5,472 nt of DNA from JBFJWU01 sp041623475 [NCBI: bacterium] (lineage in GTDB: Bacteria > J088). The stretch is taken from assembly GCA_041623475.1 (NCBI GenBank), contig JBFJWU010000244.1, positions 1 through 5,472 on the forward strand, given 5' to 3'. A program made the translations under genes and the position numbers. Below, in pieces: positions 1 through 5,472 of the stretch (position 1 is the stretch's first letter; each line of letters starts with the position of its first letter). Below the pieces are notes generated by a model. That model searched no databases. It was given only the letters and a program-made list of their open reading frames with translations, and was not told the DNA's origin.

Positions 1-1446
1 AAGGGTGAGGCCGTTGGGATTATCGCGGCCCAGTCAATTGGCGAACCAGGAACACAGTTGACCATGCGGACGTTCCATATTGGTGGCGCGGCCAGTTCCC
101 GGATCGAGCAGAGCGCAATTGAAAACCGGTTGAAGGGAACGGTCCAGTATCGGAACCTGCAAACGGTTGTCGGCCGCGAAAAAATGCCGATCGTAATGAA
201 CCGGAACGGCGAGATTGTTATCGTTGATGACGAAGGCCGCGAACGTGAACATTACCACGTGCCCTATGGTGCCAAACTGCACGAAGCAGACGGTAGCAAG
301 GTTACGGCAGGGGCGACCCTGGCATCCTGGGACCCGTACACCCGGCCAATCCTGACCGATGTTGCCGGTACGATCAAGTACGGCGACATCGTTGATGGTA
401 CGACCGTCCACGAACAGATGGACGAAGTTACCGGGCGTAGCCAGCGGGTAATTATGGAAGCCCGCGACCCCAGCCTGAAGCCTCGTATCAGCGTCAAGGA
501 TGACAAGGGCAAGACGCTCAAGATTCCAGGCAGCGATACGTTTACACGCTACCTGCTGCCAATCAATTCGATCCTGCAGGTGCAGGAAGGTGACCAGGTC
601 GAAGCTGGTGATGTTGTCGCGATGATTCCGCGGGAAACGACCAAGACCAAGGATATTACCGGTGGTCTGCCGCGCGTTACCGAACTGTTCGAAGCGCGTA
701 AGCCAAAAGAGTTCGCAATTATTTCCGAAATCGACGGCGTTGTTCGCTTCGGCAAGGAAACCAAGGGCAAGCGGACGATCATCCTTGTTCCCGAGATCGG
801 CGAAGCTCGTGAATATGTGATTCCCAAGGGCAAGCATATTACCGTGCACGAAGGCGACTTTGTCAAGGCCGGTGAACCGATTGTTGACGGATCACCGAAT
901 CCGCACGATATTCTCCAGGTCCTGGGTGAAAAAGAACTTGCCAAGTACCTGGTCGACGAAATTCAGGAAGTCTATCGCCTGCAGGGTGTAACGATTCACG
1001 ACAAACACATCGAGATCATCGTGCGCCAGATGTTGCGCCGGGTCCGGATTGTTGAGGTCGGTGATACGGGCTTTCTGCCGGATGAACAGGTCGAAAAATG
1101 GCGGTTTGAGCAGGAGAACCAGGTCGTCATTGACGACGGTATGGAAGCAGCCCAGGCTGAACCATTGCTGCTGGGAATTACCAAAGCAGCACTGGCGACC
1201 GAAAGCTGGATTTCCGCCGCTTCGTTCCAGGAGACGACCAAGGTCCTGACCGAAGCAGCTGTCAGCGGCAAGGTCGATTTCCTGCGCGGACTGAAAGAAA
1301 ACGTCATCATGGGACGCCTGGTCCCGGCGGGCACGGGTGGACGAACCTATCAGGGAATCCACATCAACGTCCACGAGCCGGAAGACGACGAGGCGATCCC
1401 CGAAGTCAGCTCTGTCGACGAAGAAGAGTTGTTTGCCCAGAGCTGA
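1..1446 (+). CDS. rpoC: DNA-directed RNA polymerase subunit beta' (C-terminal part, 5' end outside window)
   Basis: This is the last 481 codons of the beta' subunit, which forms the active-site half of the transcribing RNA polymerase. The reading frame is open from base 1, so the gene enters from the left. The TTG at 58 is an internal Leu codon, not a start. Residues 1-32 hold the bridge-helix/trigger-loop region ([16 protein letters not shown], then [11 protein letters not shown]). The Met and His of MRTFH fall at fragment residues 22 and 26, matching E. coli M932 and H936, so the fragment begins near E. coli residue 911. About 170 residues of sandwich-barrel hybrid-motif insertion (SI3) follow ([21 protein letters not shown]). 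The trigger helix then resumes at [11 protein letters not shown] (about 216-226), and the C-terminal core contains [46 protein letters not shown] and [17 protein letters not shown]. The tail is acidic (about 460-477). Every active-site motif in the fragment appears intact. The gene ends at TGA 1444-1446, just before a strong terminator. Confidence 0.98.
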   Translation, partial: KGEAVGIIAAQSIGEPGTQLTMRTFHIGGAASSRIEQSAIENRLKGTVQYRNLQTVVGREKMPIVMNRNGEIVIVDDEGREREHYHVPYGAKLHEADGSKVTAGATLASWDPYTRPILTDVAGTIKYGDIVDGTTVHEQMDEVTGRSQRVIMEARDPSLKPRISVKDDKGKTLKIPGSDTFTRYLLPINSILQVQEGDQVEAGDVVAMIPRETTKTKDITGGLPRVTELFEARKPKEFAIISEIDGVVRFGKETKGKRTIILVPEIGEAREYVIPKGKHITVHEGDFVKAGEPIVDGSPNPHDILQVLGEKELAKYLVDEIQEVYRLQGVTIHDKHIEIIVRQMLRRVRIVEVGDTGFLPDEQVEKWRFEQENQVVIDDGMEAAQAEPLLLGITKAALATESWISAASFQETTKVLTEAAVSGKVDFLRGLKENVIMGRLVPAGTGGRTYQGIHINVHEPEDDEAIPEVSSVDEEELFAQS

Positions 1447-1473
1447 CGTTCGACAGCAGATGTTTGCTTACTG

Positions 1474-1505
1474 AAAAGGGGCGGGCCAATTGGCCCGCCC
1501 CTTTT
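1474..1505 (+). terminator. Rho-independent terminator after rpoC, probably bidirectional
   Basis: A perfect palindrome of 16+16 bases lies 27 bases after the rpoC stop. The left arm is AAAAGGGGCGGGCC, the loop is AATT, and the right arm is the exact complement. Ten of the 14 stem pairs are G-C. On the + strand the stem runs into TTTTATTTTG, a good U tract for ending rpoC transcription. On the - strand the same hairpin lies 28 bases beyond the stop of the convergent FAH gene and ends in TTTTCAG. It therefore offers only a four-base U tract there and may be weaker in that direction. The fold is read from the sequence; the bidirectional role is inferred from the convergent gene layout. Confidence 0.93.
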
Positions 1506-1533
1506 ATTTTGTGGGCGTCGTTTGCTCGAAAGA

Positions 1534-2481
1534 TCAGTCGGTTGCAATAGTCAGTATTTGTTCGCCAAGGTCCAGTGAGCCGTCCGGCGTAGCGATGGTG
1601 GCGGTGATGACATCACCATCCTTCAGGTAGCGGTTGCCGGCCAGTTGAGAGCGAACAAAAATCCGGTTCCTGGCAGCATCGGACAGCAGGGCGGCGGCCA
1701 GCCGTTGTTTCAGCCGGGAAGGGACCCGCATGGCGACGCCCTCCGGGGTGCCGGTCAGGACCAGGTCCCCGGGGTACAGGTCCATCAGACCGGACACCTC
1801 CTGAAGCGTATCCCACGGTTTGAAAATCATCTGCTCGGCCACGGCTGTTTGCCGTCGTTCGCCGTTGATGTCCAGGCAAAGCCGAAGTTCGCCAAACCGG
1901 TTTAATTCGTCACGGCTGGCCAGCCCGAGATAGGGGCCAACAGGCAGGAAGGTTCGATAGCTTTTGCCTTTGAACCATTGCCCTTGTGGGACCTGGACAT
2001 CGCGGGCTGAAATGTCGTTGGCGTTAACCATGCCAGCAACAAAGTCGGTCCAGTTGGCCGAATCAATTACCGTGTCCCGGGTTATCCTGGTGCCAATGAC
2101 CAGTCCCAGTTCGATTTCATAATCCAGGAGTTGGACGTGGGGCGGCCGCAGGATGTCGCCGCGGCCCGATGTCAGGGATGTGTCAGCCTTGGAAAACAAC
2201 AGGTTGAATGCCGGTCGATCCGGTTGTGCAGTCTCCTGCCTGTGTCCCAGGTAGTTCACTCCCTGGCAGACAATACTGCAACGGCGTGTGACGGGTGCCA
2301 GGAATGTCGCCTGGGTTGCGACGACCGGTGTTGCCCGGTCGTTGATCGCCAATCCGTGCTGGCGGATGTCCAGCAGTTCTGCGAGGGACTCAGGTTGTGC
2401 CGAAAGCGGATACAGTTGGCCATCACGTTCGATCGACCAAACGGCCTGTCCATGGTGTTTGATGCGGGCAATTCGTTCCAT
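1534..2481 (-). CDS. Fumarylacetoacetate hydrolase (FAH) family protein
   Basis: This 315-residue protein belongs to the FAH superfamily. These are cytosolic, Mg/Mn-dependent enzymes that hydrolyse, decarboxylate or isomerise oxo-acid compounds, often in breakdown of aromatic or sugar acids. A small N-terminal region (about 1-65) precedes the catalytic domain. The likely lid motif is GVNYLGHRQE (His80). Candidate metal ligands are Glu122 and Glu124 in DYEIELGLVIG and Asp156 in NANDISARDVQ. Lys173 in KGKSYRTFLP matches the catalytic Lys, and TGTPEGV is at 243-249. About 34 extra, basic and Ala-rich residues lie between TGTPEGV and YLKDGD, which is longer than in minimal members. The ATG at 2481 is preferred over the in-frame GTG at 2541 because AGGAGG lies 11 bases upstream and residue 1 begins a typical MERIARIKH start. 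It follows priA by 63 bases on the same strand. The substrate cannot be assigned: neighbours give no pathway clue, and acylpyruvase, oxaloacetate decarboxylase and isomerase activities all occur in this family. Confidence 0.93.
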   Translation of the reverse strand: MERIARIKHHGQAVWSIERDGQLYPLSAQPESLAELLDIRQHGLAINDRATPVVATQATFLAPVTRRCSIVCQGVNYLGHRQETAQPDRPAFNLLFSKADTSLTSGRGDILRPPHVQLLDYEIELGLVIGTRITRDTVIDSANWTDFVAGMVNANDISARDVQVPQGQWFKGKSYRTFLPVGPYLGLASRDELNRFGELRLCLDINGERRQTAVAEQMIFKPWDTLQEVSGLMDLYPGDLVLTGTPEGVAMRVPSRLKQRLAAALLSDAARNRIFVRSQLAGNRYLKDGDVITATIATPDGSLDLGEQILTIATD

Positions 2482-2492
2482 CGCAGGTCCTG

Positions 2493-2498
2493 CCTCCT
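2493..2498 (-). promoter_or_regulatory. Shine-Dalgarno sequence for the FAH-family gene
   Basis: CCTCCT on the + strand reads AGGAGG on the coding strand, with an 11-base spacer to the ATG at 2479-2481. It lies in the gap after the priA stop and decides the start in favour of 2481. It sits inside the longer open frame that begins with the GTG at 2541, and that GTG has no comparable ribosome binding site. Confidence 0.75.
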
Positions 2499-2544
2499 GA
2501 ATTATTGCAGTGTCGGATGCCGTTGCCGGTGCCCCGGTCACACG

Positions 2545-4755
2545 CTAATAGATGCTGGTCGGGTCGACCTGTATCTCACAGCGTACCTGGCCGGATGCGT
2601 TCCGGGTGTCGATCAGCCAGCGCCTCAGTGGTTCGGCAGTTTCGGCCTTGCCCAGGGCGTGGATTCGCCAGTCACCGCGGGCCCGTTCCAGGGGTGCCAG
2701 GGCCGGGCCCAGGATCCGGATATCCTTGCCGTAATCGCGCACGGTTCGGCGGGCAAGGTCCATAATGGCATTGCGGTCGGGGCCTGACCAGAGCACACGA
2801 CCAAGGGACCCAAATGGCGGCAGGCGGGTTGCCTGGCGGGCGTTGATTTCGCGATCGTAGAACAGGTCGAAATCCTGGGTCAGGCCGGCGAGGATCGTCG
2901 GATGGTTCGGATGGCGGGTCTGGACCAGGACGTGACCTGGCCGCGTCCCTCGCCCCGCCCGCCCGCTGACCTGGCAGATCAACTGGAACGCGCGCTCGGA
3001 TGAACGAAAGTCGGCCATATGAATGGCGCCATCGATGTTGACGATGCCGACCAATGTGACGTTTGCCACATCCAGGCCTTTTGCGACCATTTGGGTGCCA
3101 ACGAGAATGTCGGTTTCGCCAGCGGCGAGCCGGTCCAGGATGCCGTGGACCCGCGATGCGCTGGTGACCTGGTCTCGATCCAGGCGATCAATCCTGGCAC
3201 CGGGGAAGATCGATTCCAGTTCTGTTGCGATTCGCTGGGTTCCAGTGCCGACTGGTTTCAGCGTTCCGGTTACGTCACAGGTTCGACAGGCCTCCTGCCA
3301 CGGCTCGGATCGTCCGCAGATGTGGCAGCGGAGTTCGACCGGTTTCGCGTGCAGGGACAGGTCGCAGTCGCAGGTCGGGCATCGTTGCGCATTGCCGCAG
3401 TTCGTACAGGTTACGGCCGGGTGAAAGGCACGGCGGTTCCGGAACAGCACGACCTGCTCGTTGCGCGCCAGCGTATCGCGAATCGCGTCGTGCAGCGATT
3501 TGCTCAGCCAACTGGCCGGACCACGTTCGATCGGGTCTTCGAGGTCGACGACTGCCGCTTGCGGCAGTTTTGCCGTGCCGATTCGTTGCCGCAAACGGAC
3601 GTGGCTCATTCGCCCACCTCGTGCTGCAGCCGCGATCTCCATATCCGGGGTTGCGGTGCCCAGGACGACCGTGGCCGCGGCATATCGTCCGCGCTGGATC
3701 GCAGCGTTTCGACCGTTCAGGTGGATGCCTTCGCCATAAACGTAACCACTGTCATGTGCCTCGTCGACGACGATCAGGCCGGGGCTGTCCAATGGCGCAA
3801 ACAATGCACTGCGGGCTCCGACCAGGACACTGGGGCTGTCCCGCCAGGCAATGTTGAATCCGACGGCCCGGGCGCCACCAGCCAGGGCGCTGTGCCAGAT
3901 GCCCACTGGTGCGTCCAGCGCATCGGCAAATCGTTCAGCGATCCGGCCACAGAGGGCAATCTCCGGAACGAGCACCAGGACGTTGCGCCCGGCGGACAGT
4001 GTCTGGCGGGCGAGTTCGATATAGACTTCGGTCTTGCCGCTGCCGGTAATTCCTTCGAGCAGGTGGGTACCCTGACTTCCGGACAGCGCCGCAACAGCCT
4101 GGTCTTGTTCAGTTGTCAATACAGGCGGTGGTCCTGCCGATCGCAGGTCCTCAGGTTCGGCCCTGGTAAGCCAGCTTCTGGCCATCCAATCCCGCAGCGG
4201 GCGCCTGGGATCGGCGTAGATGTCGGCCAAATCAGATAGTTGAACCGGACCCTGCCGCAGACGGTCCCATGCGGCTCGAGCCTTTGGACTGCGCAGGTCC
4301 GGTTCGGCCCCGGGAACGATACAGTACTGCCAATTGATATCGGATCTTCGCTTTTCATCAGCGTGAATCAGGAGCCCCGTATCGCCGTCGTTCTCGATTC
4401 GCCAGCCGTTGAAGCTGATGGTGTGTTCGAGGAGCCGAGCACAGGAAATCAGGTAGTAGCGACTGCACCACTCCAGGGTCTGCCATAGATCGGTGGGAAT
4501 CAGGCCATCGCTGGACATGCGCTGGATTGATTTCAAGGCTGCCGGGTCGATATCTGCGTCTGACAGGCTGCGTGGGGCCGAGGCGACAATTCCGGTCAGG
4601 ACCTGCCGTCCAAACGGGGCCTGAATAACCAGGCCAGGTCGTGCGTGATCGCCCCAGTCCGGCAGTTTGTATGTCCAGAGTCGTCCACCGCGGCGCGGCA
4701 GGAATATGTCGACGACGCGTTGGTTGTCGCCGTTCCGGTCAGGACGCCTCGTCAT
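2545..4755 (-). CDS. priA: Primosomal protein N', replication restart helicase PriA
   Basis: PriA is a 3'-to-5' superfamily 2 helicase that binds abandoned replication forks and reloads the replicative helicase. From the ATG at 4755 the protein has 736 residues (E. coli 732). The N-terminal 3' DNA-binding domain shows LWTYKLP, APFGR (Gly49) and an LK pair (Lys75) matching the E. coli 3'-end pocket residues G37 and K61; E. coli D17 is replaced by Thr28. A winged-helix region follows (about 120-205). The helicase core has Walker A GITGSGKT (235-242), VPEI (263-266), DEAH (331-334), GTATP (366-370), GTQMVAKG (553-560) and QVSGRAGR (595-602). Eight zinc-binding cysteines (450, 453, 459, 462, 477, 480, 490, 493) have exactly the E. 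coli spacing, and Cys464 is extra. The C-terminus QVDPTSIY resembles E. coli DVDPIEG. The frame is open upstream to 4947, but those 64 residues have no PriA counterpart and overlap the upstream gene. The chosen ATG lacks a clear Shine-Dalgarno sequence and overlaps that gene by 17 bases, which suggests translational coupling. Confidence 0.97.
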   Translation of the reverse strand: MTRRPDRNGDNQRVVDIFLPRRGGRLWTYKLPDWGDHARPGLVIQAPFGRQVLTGIVASAPRSLSDADIDPAALKSIQRMSSDGLIPTDLWQTLEWCSRYYLISCARLLEHTISFNGWRIENDGDTGLLIHADEKRRSDINWQYCIVPGAEPDLRSPKARAAWDRLRQGPVQLSDLADIYADPRRPLRDWMARSWLTRAEPEDLRSAGPPPVLTTEQDQAVAALSGSQGTHLLEGITGSGKTEVYIELARQTLSAGRNVLVLVPEIALCGRIAERFADALDAPVGIWHSALAGGARAVGFNIAWRDSPSVLVGARSALFAPLDSPGLIVVDEAHDSGYVYGEGIHLNGRNAAIQRGRYAAATVVLGTATPDMEIAAAARGGRMSHVRLRQRIGTAKLPQAAVVDLEDPIERGPASWLSKSLHDAIRDTLARNEQVVLFRNRRAFHPAVTCTNCGNAQRCPTCDCDLSLHAKPVELRCHICGRSEPWQEACRTCDVTGTLKPVGTGTQRIATELESIFPGARIDRLDRDQVTSASRVHGILDRLAAGETDILVGTQMVAKGLDVANVTLVGIVNIDGAIHMADFRSSERAFQLICQVSGRAGRGTRPGHVLVQTRHPNHPTILAGLTQDFDLFYDREINARQATRLPPFGSLGRVLWSGPDRNAIMDLARRTVRDYGKDIRILGPALAPLERARGDWRIHALGKAETAEPLRRWLIDTRNASGQVRCEIQVDPTSIY

Positions 4756-5467
4756 CTTCGGGCCGCAGTGGCATGCTGGCTGGATCGAGGACGATGGCTG
4801 ATGGCTTGACAAAGTCGACCTGCGCCGGATCCGGGTTCCATTGAACTGTTGCCTTGGCCAGGCGGAAATCAGGTCGACCGGGTCGTTGGAAGACAATCTG
4901 GTCCGGGTATTTCCGGCCCTGGACATATTCGAAACGAACCTTGCCAATCTTCTCGTTCTCGGAATTCCAGATGGCAGGCCGGATCGGGTTTTTCAGCAAC
5001 CCAAGCCAGTTTCCGGGTTCGTCGTCATGGCGCGCCCCATACAGCCAGACGTACCCGTCAGGATGTCGCCCCAATCCGCGAATCTGCAGGGTGTCCCGAG
5101 GGGTCAATGACAGCAGGACATCGATTCGCGGATCAAACGCCCAGTCATCCCAGCCAGCGTTGGTGCGGCGGGATTTCAACCATTTGCTGCCATCAAACTG
5201 CCACGCGTCTGTGCCCCATTTCCAGACCGTTCGCGTGTGGCCGTTGCGGACGACTCGTTTTGCCCACAACCCGTCATGGCGCAGATAGATCGCCATGGAT
5301 TGTGGTATGCCGTCGGGTGTTTCGTACGACAGGAACAACGATCCACGCAGTTCCCGTTGCTCGGTCCAGAACTTGCGAATCTCGGACGCAGACGGCAGGT
5401 AGGCGATCGATACCTGCGCGGTCGCAAGAATAATTGCGAATACTGCAGCGGCAGGCGCTCGTTTCAC
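4739..5467 (-). CDS. Exported Trp-rich protein of unknown function, possibly LolA/LolB-like fold
   Basis: I do not recognise a specific family. The 242-residue product begins with a plausible Sec signal peptide: basic KR at residues 2-3, a hydrophobic core AAAVFAIILA, and a likely cut after SIA at residue 22. The mature protein would then be periplasmic or envelope-associated. No lipobox cysteine is visible; the protein contains no Cys. Tryptophan is strikingly common (12 in 242), including VWKWGTDAWQFDG at 81-93 and GWDDWAFD at 105-112. The alternating hydrophobic and polar pattern (SLFLSYET, AIYLRHDGLWAK, KVRFEYVQG, DQIVFQRPG, FRLAKATVQWNPDP) suggests a mostly beta-strand domain, and the closing YPDQIVF...WNPDP part recalls LolA/LolB-type lipoprotein-carrier barrels. 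That is a fold guess only. The start is a GTG five bases from the window edge. It fits the signal peptide, but its ribosome binding site cannot be seen and a start further upstream is possible. The stop (TGA at 4739-4741) lies inside the priA start region, so it probably shares a transcript with priA. Confidence 0.8.
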   Translation of the reverse strand: MKRAPAAAVFAIILATAQVSIAYLPSASEIRKFWTEQRELRGSLFLSYETPDGIPQSMAIYLRHDGLWAKRVVRNGHTRTVWKWGTDAWQFDGSKWLKSRRTNAGWDDWAFDPRIDVLLSLTPRDTLQIRGLGRHPDGYVWLYGARHDDEPGNWLGLLKNPIRPAIWNSENEKIGKVRFEYVQGRKYPDQIVFQRPGRPDFRLAKATVQWNPDPAQVDFVKPSAIVLDPASMPLRPEDDEAS

Positions 5468-5472
5468 AGGCG

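Noticed and set aside
58-60. TTG as a start codon for a shorter rpoC product
   Set aside because: The frame is open to base 1 and the upstream codons encode the conserved [16 protein letters not shown] motif, so this is internal to rpoC.
34-849. 271-codon open frame on the - strand opposite rpoC
   Set aside because: It lies wholly inside the strongly conserved rpoC coding sequence, its product resembles nothing I know, and such antisense frames are expected from codon bias in GC-rich genes.
2482-2541. 20-residue N-terminal extension of the FAH-family protein starting at GTG 2541
   Set aside because: The AGGAGG at 2493-2498 lies inside it, correctly placed for the ATG at 2481, and the extra residues are unlike an FAH-family N-terminus.
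2131-2787. 218-codon + strand frame spanning the priA/FAH junction
   Set aside because: It is antisense to two well-supported genes, with no recognisable product. It is treated as a shadow frame.
3019-4239. 406-codon open frame on the + strand opposite priA
   Set aside because: It is long but fully antisense to the priA helicase core, which has all its motifs intact. The predicted product has no recognisable domain, signal or composition of a real protein. It is best explained as a codon-bias shadow.
4756-4947. Possible 64-residue N-terminal extension of PriA
   Set aside because: The frame is open, but the extra residues lack PriA similarity and overlap the exported-protein gene, and the start at 4755 gives a normal family length.

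Overview
The window holds four protein genes and one clear terminator. It looks like an ordinary chromosomal housekeeping region of a Gram-negative bacterium with moderately high GC. On the left is the 3' third of rpoC (RNA polymerase beta' subunit). It carries the trigger-loop insertion (SI3) seen in Proteobacteria and some other Gram-negative phyla. Remembered similarity of this rpoC segment is closest to delta-like proteobacterial RpoC, for example the KPKEFA, PKGKHI.VHEGDF and [11 protein letters not shown] stretches. The lineage assignment is an inference of low confidence.

Layout: rpoC runs on the + strand from beyond the left edge to 1446. It is followed by a perfect 32-base palindromic terminator (1474-1505). 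Everything to its right is on the - strand and converges on rpoC. In transcription order (right to left) these are a Trp-rich exported protein of unknown function (5467-4739), priA, the primosomal helicase (4755-2545), and a fumarylacetoacetate hydrolase (FAH) family enzyme (2481-1534). The exported-protein gene and priA overlap by 17 bases. priA and the FAH gene are 63 bases apart, with a good Shine-Dalgarno sequence before the latter. These spacings suggest one transcription unit whose promoter lies beyond the right edge.

How the genes relate: rpoC and priA are core information-processing genes on opposite strands. The FAH enzyme and the exported protein have no evident functional link to priA, so their clustering may be only positional. 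No tRNA, rRNA, CRISPR array, insertion sequence or phage gene is visible, and no gene-free stretch exceeds 300 bases. I see no previously undescribed system here. The points most worth a second look are the absence of rpsL/rpsG/fusA immediately after rpoC, an atypical loop after the DEAH box of PriA, and the unassigned Trp-rich exported protein.
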